This document shows positions 1-12,732 of a stretch of DNA of 64,000 nt, piece after piece. Both the position numbers and the translations under genes were made by a program. A model generated the notes under the pieces. That model worked only from the letters and a program-made list of their open reading frames with translations, did no database searches and was not told the DNA's origin. Source of the DNA: Adiantum capillus-veneris (taxonomy: Eukaryota > Streptophyta > Polypodiopsida > Polypodiales > Pteridaceae); the NCBI GenBank assembly GCA_014529385.2, contig CM043959.1:14445809-14509808 (forward strand), in the 5' to 3' direction. How positions within the stretch are numbered: the first letter of the stretch is position 1; every line of letters begins with the position of its first letter.

Positions 1-720
1 AATTACTCATTAGTTAGGTTACAAGTGGGTATGTAATTTGTTAGCCTCAAGGGACTTTGAATATTGAATAGTAAGACCAAGTGCTGGTTTGAAGATCTTT
101 TGCTTATCTAAACTAGACTCTAACTCAATAATAAGTTTCATAAGTTCCACGAATTGTCCTATCTAGGCTCCAAAAGAGTCTTAATTGGTTTGTGCTAGAT
201 TATAACTTCCTTGATGGGGTAGAATCCTAGAAAAATGAGGCACTATAAGTTTTACCTTAGCTCAAATGGATTTTTCACTTAAACTCGACTGCAATTTGGC
301 TATCTAGTCTTTGTCTCGATGGATTTAACACTAGATACATAGTAGTGATATTTAAGCTTCATGTCTCTTCACTTGATCGAGATATGAGACCATACTTTCA
401 AGGTCACCACTTGTCTTACCTAAAGACCAATGTGAGACATGGGAGCAAGAAAGCCATCCGATATTGTTTTAAGGACTATTACATAGGCAATCAATAACTT
501 AAGTAAAGAAAAAAAACTTGGATCTTTCACAATTAATAACTTAAGTAAAGCCAAAAAGACTTGGATCTTTGACAGTTTTTTTCAAACTAAAAAAGCACAA
601 TCTCATGCTAACAAAACTATAAATCACAATTGAAAGGTTTGAACAAGAAAAAGATCAACAATCTTAATAAGACGGATACTTTTCATTTCATTTGATGATT
701 ACAAACTAAAATAAAGTCTC
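1..720. other. Left edge, no gene seen
   Basis: AT-rich sequence with no convincing coding potential on either strand. Strongly decayed copies of the CCACTTGTCC repeat are visible, for example near 150-175 and at 397-420. The repeat-rich domain that fills 2-21 kb therefore seems to continue to or past the left edge of the window. Confidence 0.6.
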
Positions 721-922
721 TCAAGAAATTGATAAACAAAAAATGTAGGTGACTGCTTCATTATTTTGAGCAAAAATATCAAAATCTCTATTGATTGAGC
801 TCCATCTAGTAGTATCCTTTGTAAGATCCTGCAAGAAGGAATAAAAAGAAAGATTTGTTAGATACCATGCACATGAGTGTTCAAGCATGTGTATCAAGAA
901 TATATGACATGTCACTAGTACC

Positions 923-2121
923 TTAGGGTTGCTTTCTATCCAGCCTTAGAAGATTGTTCTCAGCTTTCACCTTATTTATATAAGCCTTTGCTGTGGTTGC
1001 CTTCAAAACTCCTTTTGTGTTACAACCCAATTGCCTAGCTAAAGTGGTCAATTGTGACGCCTTCATGCTTTCAATGGGTGTACGCTCCTTTGCCAAGATC
1101 TCTTGTATTTGGGCTCTTCTCATTTCATTGCGGTGGCTTGTGTCACTTGCATCTTCAATGATAGTTTCATCTCTGTCACCTTTTGCAGGTGGTATTCTTC
1201 TTGTAAAGAACACCTTAGCTGACCAAACATCATTTTTCTGCTTCCAATACTCCATGATTTGTTTGTATTCACTATCATTTGTCACTATAGGTTGTCCATA
1301 ACGATTAGAAGCAATTAAATCACGCACATCCCTTCTCTCATCAAGCTGAATCAAGTATGGCAGTAGCTCCTCCAAGAGCATATTGTCAACCATCTTCTCA
1401 GCATCAAATTGTGGTGGAAAAATGCAATTGTTTGCTGGTGAAATACATCCCTTGTAAGGAGAGTCATCAATAAGCACTGTTCTTTGTGGATCACATTCAA
1501 ACCCCATGGCAATTTTGGCTAGAGGCTTGAACATTGCCTCAACGTTTGGATTGTCGGGTCTAAACAATTTTTGAGTTTGAGCGGTGTAGCAAACATCTTG
1601 CGACCAAATTGCAAAGAAAGGCAATGTATCCTCAGCTAAGTTGTTTAGTGCTGCAAGGATTTGATACACATTATTCCTAGTAGCTGTCGACCAAATTGCA
1701 ACATTAAACCTTTGTAAAATAGTCTTCAAGAATTGGATGCAACCTGGCCTGAGTATAATATATCTTTTTGAATCCATTTGCACTGAGTTGTGGTGTGAGG
1801 ATGGTTGAGGGGAACGTTTCAACAATAGACCATTTAAATCCAATATAATTGTAAGCATGGATTTCTCAACATCTACGCTACATGACGTAGTACCAATTGG
1901 CAATAGCTCGTGAGTGGACTTTTCAGTCTCTTTTGATGTATGTTGCATTTTTGAAGCATCGATTTCTTGGTTCTCATTATTGGAAGCTTGCTCAAGTTGC
2001 ACAACACTAGACTCTAGTATAGAAATATCATCCATCTTGGGCACTTTAGAAACCATAGAATCTATGGATTCTATAGTTGTTGACTGAACCATAGGAGCGT
2101 TATCCATCCCAGTTTGTGAAT
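923..2121 (-). CDS. FCP1/NIF-like HAD protein, degenerate motif I (DLNGLL)
   Basis: Coding exon opening at a splice acceptor (TTTTCTTAG, exon from 2121). The first ATG inside it is at 2107, giving 394 aa; an upstream coding exon is possible because the exon is also open in phase 1. HAD motif I is at about residues 90-95 and reads DLNGLL, motif II is IWSTA near residue 140, and motif III is a DDSP at about 214-217. These are hallmarks of the FCP1/SCP phosphatase fold that acts on the RNA polymerase II CTD. The second motif I aspartate, the usual acid/base catalyst, is Asn, so activity is doubtful. The C-terminus has a basic helical stretch ending in a SAP-like segment (about 345-385). The stop TAA is at 923-925. 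A donor (AAG/GTACTA) follows and an acceptor lies near 837, suggesting a 3'UTR intron. A homologous domain with the same DLNGLL motif lies at 57.6 kb inside another element. Confidence 0.75.
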
Positions 2122-2384
2122 CTAAGAAAACACACACACAAATGGTATCTCAAAACCACTAGAATTTTATTCACCATATTTATATGTAGAACTCCTAGTA
2201 AGAAATTTATTTAAGGTAAAGTCGTTGTTAGAATCCTTGCAACCATTTTCAGCATTCGTACACCAAACACCACTTGTCTAAAATACAATCTACTAACTCA
2301 ACATTTTCCATCCTACACTTTATTAAAGATGAGTACTTAAAGTGAAAACTAAAAGCCACCCTTGTTGAGGAAACATGGATACAA

Positions 2385-2535
2385 GGTCCACCAAATGTCC
2401 AACCTAGACTACAAGAAAATAATTAGAGATTTGGCTTAGATTTGGATTCAAAGGCCACCACTTATTCAAGTAAGATAACTCCACTTGTTTAAGACAGTAA
2501 TGTTTGAAGCCCCACCACTTGTCCAACCTAGACAT
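2385..2535. repeat. Isolated decayed units of the CCACTTGTCCAA repeat
   Basis: Several decayed units (such as ccaccacttattcaag and ccaccacttgtccaacct) lie between the FCP1-like exon and the SET exon. Otherwise 2122-2759 holds nothing I can identify. Confidence 0.6.
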
Positions 2536-2759
2536 TGATTAAATTTTGGTAAGATTTATCACAAATCTAGAGTAGAATCAAGATTCTATGGCCAAGGTAG
2601 TCAAATATGTTAGACAACACACAAAGCATAAGAGCACTCTAGATTCTCGTTGAGCATAAACTAAACAATAATCAAATGTTATATTCACTTGAGATTTCAT
2701 CCATGAAAAATGAAAATGATGTACTTGAGATTTCCATCCATGTACAATACTTTACAATG

Positions 2760-3316
2760 TCAAGTAAAGTTATAGTCAGCAAACAACTCTTCTCCTGCTT
2801 CAACTTGACAAATAGTCTCAATGCATACATGGCCATATTCTTCTGACTTGATGTGTGAAGAGGTGCATTTATGCCAAGGTGGCAAATTTGGATCAAATGT
2901 ATAGCGTACGTTGGGACAGACATTTGTACTGTGAGAACTATTTATATAGCCCGACACGTTTCCTTCTTCTACACAACCAATAATGTATGATTGATCTTCC
3001 TCTTCTTCTATGTTTGGATCCTCTAGAAGAGAATATTTATAAGCTCTTGGAAATATTTTGCATATCTTTTTCCAGTCTTGAAATCTATACTTATGCCCTC
3101 CATAGTTTAGAATAGTCAAACCACTTTCCAGGGTAGTATGCACAAATAGCCCATAACCAGCTCCTTCAATACATGAAAGTCGCACTTCAAAATCCACACC
3201 GTTAATATGGAAAATTACATCTTTGGGAATAGGAAAAGTTGGTGTCCCAAAAGGATCTTCATGCCAATCATAGTGTGAAATACATCTAGATTTTATATCA
3301 CTTAACTCCTTTGTGT
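2760..3316 (-). CDS. SET-domain exon (protein lysine methyltransferase-like)
   Basis: Open exon from an acceptor (CTTTTTGCAG, exon start 3316) to a TGA at 2760-2762, about 185 codons. The N-terminal part resembles the lead-in of a SET domain. It is followed by GAGYGLF (cofactor loop position), INSSHSTNVCPN (standing for the NHSC.PN signature) and a terminal GEELFADYNF (GEEL..DY motif). These are SET methyltransferase hallmarks, although the usual NHSC is altered to NSSH, so catalysis is uncertain. There is no in-frame ATG at the exon start, so it must be spliced to an upstream exon. Its entry phase matches a good donor at 5912/5913 at the end of the ParB-like gene upstream, across 2.6 kb of repeat-filled sequence. 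A SET C-terminus on that protein is therefore a testable possibility. Confidence 0.7.
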
Positions 3317-3317
3317 C

Positions 3318-5600
3318 TGCAAAAAGAAGAAAATATTATGCATAAAATAATGACAATATCAAAGAAAGATATCATTATTTTATAGTCCAATAGGTCCATT
3401 GTATGGAAGACTTAGAGTGCCTCTTACATGGTGCCTCCAAGGTTTCCAAAAAATAAAATCATTGGAAAAAAAAGGCCACTGTGTCTCCAATCTATTGCCC
3501 ATTTGAAGCATAGAGAGAACCAAGGTCCACCACTTGTCCAAGCTAGACATGGAGCATTGACACAAGATCCAACACTTATCCAAGAACCCTATAGTATATG
3601 TGGTAACATGGGATGCATTGATGCAACAAAAGTAGTCTAGCCTCCTCATCCATCTCTTTTTTCTTGTAGCCTAGAGGGATTAGTTTCAAGGTCTATCACT
3701 AGTCAAAAACTACACATAGAACATTGATACAAGGTTCCACCACATGTGAAACCTATCATCTCTAGTAGCATGGATGGTTTGATATCAAGGTTCATCGCGT
3801 GTCCTACCTATACTCTATTGTAGCATATAGATTCTGGTTTGGTGGTACTACACTTGTCCAAACTTGGCTTGTTGTTGATATCTGGAGGTAATCAAGGGTC
3901 CTCCACTTGTCCAAGTTAGGCATATAAAACAATTGCAAGGTCCACCATGTGTACAACATATGATTGATTATAGCATGCATGGTCTTATTTCATGGGCAAC
4001 CATCTTCTCTCCAACATGTGTCCAACCTCGGCTCCATTGAAGCATGGAGAGAAGCAAGGTCCACCACTTATCAAAGCTATTATTTTCTCCCAGTGCTTTC
4101 AAAACCCATAATACGTTGTACATGGGGGGGGGGATTCTTGTTTCAAGGTCCACCCCTTGGCTAAGATTGGATCCATTGAAACATAAAGAGAAGCAAGCTC
4201 TACCATTTGTCCAAGCTAGGAGCCATTGAAACATGAAAACCCCATAATATGTTGTATACGAGGGGTGTTTTTCAAGGTCTACCACTTGTCTAAGCTATGG
4301 TCCATTGGAACATGGAGAGAAGCAAAGCTCCACCACTTTTCTAAGCTAGGATCCATTGAAACATGGAGAGAAGCAAGCTCCATTGTTTGTCTAAGCTAGG
4401 CTCCATTGGAACAAGGAGAAAACAAGCTCCACCACTTGCCTATTATTGCATAGAGATTCTGGTTTGAAGGTCCACCACTTGTCCAACCTTGCCTTCATGT
4501 ATGGAGATAATCAAGAGTGCAATGCTTCTCTAAGCTAGGGACATAAAAGAGTTTCAAGGTCCACTACATATACGATCTATGATGGGTTGTAGCATGGGAG
4601 GTTTCATTTTAAGGTTGACCACTTCTCCAGCTCCGCTTGTCCAACCTCAGATCCATTGAAGAATGGAGAATAAAGGTGTACCAACTCTCCAAAATAGGCA
4701 GGACAATCTCTATAAAACCCATGAATTGTTAATATATGCTATGCTGTGGAGTTTTGTTTGAAGTTCCACTCCTTATCCAAGCTACAATCCATTGAAGCAT
4801 GGAACTAAGTAAGATATATCTCTAGTCCAAGATAGGATCCATTGAAACATAGAGAGAATCAAGGTCCACCACTTGTCCAAGCTATGCATGGGTAATTGAT
4901 ATAAGGACCACTACGTTTTCACCTATACTATGCTCTATCATGGATGGTTTCATATCCTACCAATTTTCCAACCTATTTAGTAGGTTGTATTATGGGGGTT
5001 TGGTTTCAAGGTACTTCACTTGTCTGAGGTGGGTTCCATTGAACCATGGAGAGAAACTATGTCTACCACTTGTCCGAAATATGCTCCTTTAAAACATAAA
5101 AACAAGGTCCACCACTTGTCCAAGCTAAAGTTTCTCTCCATTGAAGCATGGAGAGAAACAAGGTCTACCACCTGTCCAAAATATGCTCCATTGAAACATA
5201 AAAGCAAGGTCCACCACTTGTCCAAGCTAATATAACAAATGGGTGTTGGTTACAAGGTGTACCACACTTGTCTAAACTAGTCTTCATGCAAGGTCTACCA
5301 CATGTCCAAGCTATATGAGCTTGTTTTGAAGGTCTACCACACCTCTTGAAATTAGGATCCATGTAAGGTCCACCTTTTGTCAAGCTATGCATTTAATGAG
5401 TACTAAAACTAAGTAAATTGCAGTACTTAAATACCTTTCCAAGCTCATTAAGATTTTGGTCTCTAAGGCCGGCCACCACCACATGTCTAATCTATGCTCT
5501 AATTGATTACTTATGCTATTTCTCTCAAAGTCCAAACATAAGCTCCCTTCTAGCAAGGTTAGTTTAAATTTAGGCTCCAGCACCTGTCTAAGCTAGGTTC
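3318..5600. repeat. Degenerate array of the AAGGTCCACCACTTGTCCAA repeat
   Basis: Dozens of imperfect units with the core on the plus strand, often followed by aagctaggctccattgaaac and then atggagagaag, giving a basic unit of roughly 50 bp. Spacing is irregular and the units are more diverged than in the 9-16 kb array. If the ParB-like and SET exons belong to one transcript, this whole stretch is an intron. Short ORFs here that repeat LDKWWTL or WTSGGP are translations of the repeat, not genes. The segment 5601-5901 is unique and unassigned. Confidence 0.85.
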
Positions 5601-5901
5601 AATTTATGAAGCATCACCATTTAACCATGCTACGATCTAATGTATCATATCAAGGGGGTATTGATAAAAGGTCCAAAACTTATTGAGTTCAAGCTCTTAA
5701 GTAATTAAGTCTTTGTGAGTATTAAATGTTTTAGTTTTAGTCTACAGATCCACCATTCAAAAACTCAAGTAATTTACTATTTACATTCAAACCTTGAATG
5801 CTTGAGATAAAAAATACAAGCTCAATCAATACTATATAAAGCAAAATCTAACATTAAGAGTATCAAATCAGTAACAAGAAACACTAACATGCACAAGAAA
5901 C

Positions 5902-8565
5902 TCAAAACATACGTGTCTCCATTTCCAAAAAGTCCTCCATTGACAGAGGATGGTGTTGTTGTTGTTCTTCTTCTCTTTGTGGAGAGCACTCCTCTGTAAC
6001 AGGCACAATGTCGCCTGATTGCGAAGTGGATTGTTGAAGTCCAGCCCATTTTTCTATATCTTCATGAGACTTAACAAAGTCTAGCAGCATGGTCTCCATG
6101 CTTTTTGCCTCCTCCACACTATCAATTAAGCAGATGACTTCTTTTTTCTGTTGTATTCCTTCTTGTGCAACCAAGGAGCCATCACCAAAAACATCAACAA
6201 GCTTGCGGTCTTCAAAACAATATGTACGAATGTAGTGCTTGACCAAAGCTCTTTTTTTGGCCTCCAAATATTGCAAATCTGACATATCGTTATCTGCTAC
6301 TTGAAGAAGAGAACAATCAATTGGCATGGGATGTTCCTCTGATCTTCTTCTCAGGTCTTCAAATGCATTGCCTTGTCCCAAGAAGGCAATAACTGTTAGG
6401 AATTGAATTGCTCCTTTGCAAGGAGCTGATGGAAAGTGATGCAATGCACCACAACAATGGTAGCTCAAATTATCTCCCATGGCGTGAAAGGCACATTGCA
6501 ATTTTGTGAAGTTAGTGAAATCCACAAATGCAAGAAAGACAAATCCAGGATCTGTTGACCCTCCAGCAATAGCCAAGATCCCATCCAAAGCATTGTTAAA
6601 TGTCTCCTCACTCCACTTCAAATTGCCTCCAACGTTTTTTGTCATATCTAAAACACATAAGCCAATAGGCACTTTATTATTGAAGTGGCGCATCAAGTAG
6701 AGATTGCCTTCCATTTGTAGGCTCACCACATAGATTGACCATGGCAAATCTCTAGGCTCAGTTTTCTCCTTTTGAAGGTGAATTGCCCATTGCATGTATT
6801 TTATTGCTCCATCTGGAAAAGCCATTTTCTTTGTTCCACGCGTCAAACTAGATCTGATCCATTCCTCGCATAGCATTAAAATTGTTTTATAAACAACATC
6901 ATTGATGTTATACATTTTGACCACCTCCTCCCAGTCTTTACATGGTGAAGACTCATTCAAATTGTTGAAGCCTTCAAGAAGTGCATCTTGAATCAATTTG
7001 TCTTGCTTCAACTGCTTGATTCGATCATACATGTCAGTTGCATCACCATCCTTTGCACTCTTTGACAGTAAAATCTTCTCATCTCTAATCTCTTCTTGAA
7101 TAGTCTTTACCTCTGATTCCTCAAGGCCACAAAGATATCTAAATACAGTTGTTGGGGGTTTCTTATTCTCCTCTTCTAGATTTTCAATGATTTCTATCCA
7201 GCAATCATAAACTAAATCAGAGTAGGTGACCATGTGTGCCTGTTTAGCAATCCAACTTGCTGCTGCACTCATTCTTGCCAATCGAAGAAAACCCTGAAAA
7301 GAAATAGAGAAATAATTAAACTATTGAGCAAGATTTGTTAATTAAACACTATCAAAAAGACAAAGAAAATAACTTACATCCCATCCGGCACGAGATGCAT
7401 GTCCCTCTGCAATTCCACTTGCTGCCTTTGGTGGTCGTCCTGAGAAGATCCATTGACTCCGTAAATGTCTCAATATTTGGCTGTAAGGTTGCTTGACATA
7501 CAATGCCTGAGCCTCCTCATTTGCAATGGCAGATATAGCAGTTGCAACAAATGGAGGAGCATTCACAACAATGCGAGCCTTTCTAAATTTATACACGCTA
7601 ATCAGTCTTTCAAAGATCTCTTTGTTGTTTTGTTCATTGTGAAGCAAAACTTTTGCAGCATAGATTGAATGCTGCCCATCAAGAATCCAATAATGATAAT
7701 CTTTAATTTTTTGCTCCTCTACCTCTTCTACTGCCAAAGGAGTCCCCTTCTTTGATTTTGCATTTCGAACAGGCATCAAATATGCACATGCTGCAGGCTT
7801 GGTCGTACTCCGTGAAAATCCAAATAACACACTTTCAGCGTGTTTTTTATCCATAATACGTGCATTATAGTGATCAGGAGCAAGCCAACAATTTTGAATA
7901 GGGATATCAAATTCCCTATATTGGAAAGGAAAATAATTTATGTACTTATTCATTCCACCTGTATCTTTTTCTTGTCCTTTCATGGCCTCAGCTTCTAAAA
8001 CATCTGGATCCACAATTCTCATCTTTGACATTGAACCCTCTGTTGATGAGGATGCCAAAGATGCCTTGTCTACATCCAAAATGGAACTAGTTCGCTTAGC
8101 TTCTACTTTCTGCACTTTTGCTTGCTTCTTTGTGGATGGTGGTCGTGAAGCTTTCACCTTTTTTCGTTGTAGTGTGGCAATGATGGAGCTTTGAAGTTGA
8201 TCTGCTGTGATATTTGGATTTGATTCTGCAAACTTCCATCCTCGAGAAAACATTGTCTCTTCTTTGTTTCTAGACATGCGCTCCAATGCATATGCTCCTG
8301 GAGATAGTTGAAATTCTAGATTCATTGGAACTAGAATGTCAATGCATTCCACCTCTGGATGACTATCAACTACAGAGACAGATGCTTCCACAACTTGTCC
8401 AACATCTTCAAACAAGCTGTCATTCTCCTTTTTGGCAATAAATAGATGCACCTTATGAAATTGTGCACCCTCTATACCATGTATGTCCAAATACCATTTC
8501 CTAAGATCATTGCAAGTATAGTCAACTGAGACAGCAACCCTTGCAACCTGTTTTTTTGGAGCCAT
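5902..8565 (-). CDS. ParB-like (DGQHS) nuclear protein, two exons
   Basis: Spliced gene. Exon 1 runs 8565-7378 and starts MAPKKQ, just after a 5'UTR acceptor TTTGTTTCAG that ends at 8571. Exon 2 runs 7293-5902. The intron at 7377-7294 has a GTAAGT donor and a TTTTCAG acceptor and keeps phase 0, joining RAGWD to GFLRLA. The product is 859 aa. Residues 290-302 read YHYWILDGQHSIY, matching the DGxHR signature of the ParB/sulfiredoxin-like nucleotide-binding or nuclease fold. A basic Lys/Pro/Ser linker precedes it (about 150-175). The exon 2 product is mostly helical and I do not recognise it; it has an acidic, Gln-rich tail. The substrate is unknown. The end is ambiguous: a strong donor (GACAC/GTATGT at 5913/5912) lies 8 bases before the TGA at 5904-5902. 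Its use would join the SET exon in frame, giving about 1041 aa. No frameshifts are seen. Confidence 0.7.
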
Positions 8566-8639
8566 CTTTCCTGAAACAAAAAAAACCAAATGTTATTTTA
8601 ACATATACTTTTTTGTAATGGATTAAGTTTGTGTGAATA

Positions 8640-11600
8640 CAAGTTCCACCACTTGTTCAAGCTAGATCTAAGCAAGTATACATAGTGATCATTTAAGCTA
8701 GTAAACTAAGGGAAGGGAGAAGTAAGGTCCACCACTTGTCCAAGCTTAGCTCTAGACAACATGGAGAGATTGGAGGTCTACTAATTGTCTAATATAGGCT
8801 AACTATATTGAAACATAGAGAGAAGCAAAGGTCCACCACTTGTCCAATCTAGGGTCCATTGAAACATGGAGAGAAGGATGCTCCACCATTTGTCCAAAAT
8901 AGGCTCCATTGAAACATGAAGAGAAGCAAGATGCACCATGTCTTTGAGATGCTAGGCTCCATTGAAATACCTTAAACATGATATTTTGTATATGTGGGGT
9001 TTAAATTCAAGGTCCACCACTTGTCCAACCTATTATCCCTAGTAGCATGAGTGGTTTGGTCTCAAGATTCACCACTTTTCCACTCTATGTCATTATATTA
9101 AGAAGATCTGGGTGTTAAGGTCCACCACTTGTCCAACCTATAAGGCTATATCTTAAATGGTATTATTTACCACCACTTGGAATGCACATGATGGGTTTTA
9201 CATAGGGGTACGGTTCCAAGGTCCACCACTTGTCCAAGCTAACTCTATTGAAACATAGAGAGAATCAAAGGTCCACCACTTGTCCAAGCTAGGCTCCATT
9301 GAAACATGGAGAGAAGGATGCTCCACCATTTGTCCAAGCCAGGTTTGATTGAAACATGAAGAGAAGCAAGCTGCACCATGTCTCCAAAATGCTAGGCTCC
9401 ATTGAAATATCTTAAACCCATGATATTTCGTACATGGGGGGTTTACATTCAAGGTCCACCACTTGTCCAACCTATTATCACTAGTAGCATGAGTGGTTTG
9501 ATGTCAAGATTCACCACTTTTCTACTCTATGTCATTATATTAAGAAGATCTGGGTGTTAAGGTCCACCACTTGTCCAACCTATAAGGCTATATCTTAAAG
9601 GGTATTCTTTCTCACCACTTGGAATGACCATGATAGGTTTTACATGGGGGTTTGGTTCCAAGTTCCACCACTTGTCCAAGCTAACTCTATTGAAACATAG
9701 AGAGAAGCAAAGGTCCACCACTTGTCTAAGCTAGGGTCCATTGAAACATGGAGAGAAGGATGCTCCACCATTTGTCCAAGATAGGCTCCATTGAAACATG
9801 AAGAGAAGCAAGCTGCACCATGTCTCCAAGATGCTAAGATCCATTGAAATACCTTAAACCCATGATATTTTGTACATGGGGAGTTTACATTCAAGGTCCA
9901 CCACTTGTCCAACCTATTATCTCTAGTAGCATGAGTGGTTTGGTCTGAAGATTCACCACTTTTCCACTCTATGTCATTACGTTAAGAAGATCTGGGTGTT
10001 AAGGTCGACCACTTGTCCAACCTATAAGGGTATATCTTAAAGGGTATTCTTTCTCACCACTTGAAATGTCCATGATATGTTTTACATGGGGGTTTGGCTC
10101 CAAGGTCCACCACTTGTCCAAGCTAACTCTATTGAAACATAGAGAGAAACAAAGGTCCACCACTTGTCCAAGCTAGGCTCCATTGAAACATGGAGAGAAG
10201 GATCCTCTACCATTTGTCGAAGCTAACTCTATTGAAACATGGGGGGTTTACATTCAAGGTCCACCACTTGTCCAACCTATTAACGCTAGTAGCATGAGTG
10301 GTTTGGTCTCAAGATTCACCACTTTTTCACTCTATGTCATTATATTAAGAATATTTGGGTGTTAAGGTCCACCACTTGTCCAACCTATAAGGCTATATCT
10401 TAAGGGTTATTCTTTCTCACCACTTGGAGTGACCAGCATAGGTTTTACATGGGGGTTTTGTTTCAAGGTCCACCACTTGTCCAAGCTAACTCTATTGAAA
10501 CATAGAGAGAATCAAAGGTCCACCACTTGTCCAAGCTAGGGTCCATTGAAACATGGAGAGAAGGATGCTCCACCATTTGTCCAAGATACGCTCCATTGAA
10601 ACATGAAGAGAAGCAAGCTACACCATGTCTCCAAGATGCTAGGCTCCATTGAAATACCTCAAACCCATGATATTTTGTACATGGGGGGTTTACATTCAAG
10701 GTCCACCACTTGTCCAACCTATTATCTCTAGTAGCATGAGTGGTTTGGTCTCAAGATTCACCATTTTTCCACTCTATGTCATTCTATTAAGAATATATGG
10801 GTGCTAAGGTCCACCACTTGTCCAACCTATAAGGCCATATCTTAAACTTTATTCTTTCTCACCACTTGGAGTTACCAGATAGGTTTTACATGGGAGTTTG
10901 GTTCCAAGGCCCACCACTTGTCCAAGCTAACTCTATTGAAACATAGAGAGAAGCAAAGGTCCACCACTTGTCCAAGCTAGGCTCCATTGAAACATGGAGA
11001 GAAGGATGCTCCACCATTTGTCCAAGATAGGCTCCATTGAAACATGAAGGGAAGCAATCTGCACCATGTCTCCAAGATTCTAGGATCCATTGAAATACCT
11101 TAAACCCACGATATTGTTTACATGTGGGGGTTTAACGTCAAGGTCAGTACTTTCCAAGCTATTATCCCTAGTAGCATAGTGGTTGGGTCTCAAGATTTCC
11201 CACTTTTCCACTCTATGTCGTTATATTATAGAAGATCTAGGTTTTAAGGTCGACCACTTGTCCAACCTATAAGGCTAGATCTTAAAGGGTATTATTTCTC
11301 ACCACTTGGAATGACCATGATATGTTTTACATGGGGGTTTGGTTTCAAGGTCCACCACTTGTCCAAGCTAACTCTATGGAAACATAGAGAGAAGCAAAGG
11401 TCCACCACTTGTCCAAGCTAGGCTCCACTGAGACATTTAGAGAAGGATGATCCCCCATTGGTGGAAGATAGGCTTCATTGAAACATGAAAAGAAGCAAGT
11501 TGCACCATGTCTCCAAGATTCTAGGATCCATTGAAATACCTTAAACCCACGATATTGTTTACATGTGGGGTTTAACGTCAAGGTCAGTCACTTTTCCAAG

Positions 11601-12730
11601 CTATTATCCCTAGTAGCATGAGTGGTTTGGTCTCAAGATTCACCACTTTTCCACTCTATGTCATTATATAAAGAAGATCTAGGTGTTAAGGTCGACCACT
11701 TGTCCAACCTATAAGCGTATATCTTAAAGGGTATTCTTTCTCACCACTTGAAATGTCCATGATATGTTTTACATAGGGGTTTGGTTCCAAGGTCCACCAC
11801 TTATCCAAGCTAACTTTATTCTTCTCATAGAGAGAAGCAAAGGTCCACCACTTGTCCAAGCTAGGCTCCATTGAAACATGGAGAGAAGGATGCTCCACCA
11901 TTTGTCGAAGCTAACTCTATTGAAACATGGAAGGTTTACATTCAAGGTCCACCAGTTGTCCAACCTATTAACGCTAGTAGCATGAGGGGTTTGGTCTCAA
12001 GATTCACCACTTTTTCACTCTGTGTTATTTATTAAGAATATTTGGGTATTAAGGTCCACCACTTGGTCCAACCTATAAGACTATATCTTAATGGTTATTC
12101 TTTCTGACCACTTGGAGTGACCATGAAAGGTTTTACATGGGGGGTTGGTTCCAAGGTCCACCACTTGTCCAAGCTAACTCTATTCAAACATAGAGAGAAG
12201 CAAAGGTCCACCACTTGTCTAAGCTAGGGTCTATTGAAACATGGAGAGAAGGATGCTCCACCATTTGTCCAAGATAGACTCCATTGAAACATGAAGAGAA
12301 GCAAGCTGCACCATATCTCCAAGATTCTAGACTCCATCGAAATACCTTAAACCCACGTTATTTTGTACATGGGGAGTTTACATTCAAGATCAACAATTTG
12401 TCCAACCTATTATCGCTAGTAGCATGAGTGGTTTGGTCTCAAGATTCACCACTTTTCCACTCTCTATCATTATATTAAGAATATTTGGGTGTTAAGGTCC
12501 ACCACTTGTCCAACCTATAAGACTATATCTTAATGGTTATTCTTTCTCACCTCTTGAAAGACTATATCTTAATGGTTATCCCTAGCTATTATTGCTAGTA
12601 GCGTGAGTGGTTTGGTCTCAAGATTCACCACTTTTATTAAGAATATGTGGGTGTTAAGGTCCACCACTTGTCCAACCTATAAGGCTACATCTTAAAGGTT
12701 ATTCTTTCTTACTACTTGGAGTGACCATGA
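8640..12730. repeat. Diverged ~440-bp repeat units built on the CCACTTGTCCAA core
   Basis: Tandem units with a recurring anchor (gttttacatgggggtttggttcc) near 9193, 9635, 10076, 10440, 10871, 11325, 11766 and 12128, so mostly 360-455 bp apart. Each contains several copies of the 20-bp core, in forms followed by aagcta, aaccta or aagata, plus the element attgaaacatagagagaagc. Units differ by many substitutions and small deletions, unlike the homogenised block downstream. All cores face the same way. Confidence 0.85.
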
Positions 12731-12732
12731 TA

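Noticed and set aside
923..3316. FCP1-like and SET exons as one spliced protein
   Set aside because: The SET exon ends in a TGA and I see no good in-phase donor before it. Separate genes or a SET C-terminus of the ParB-like gene fit better.
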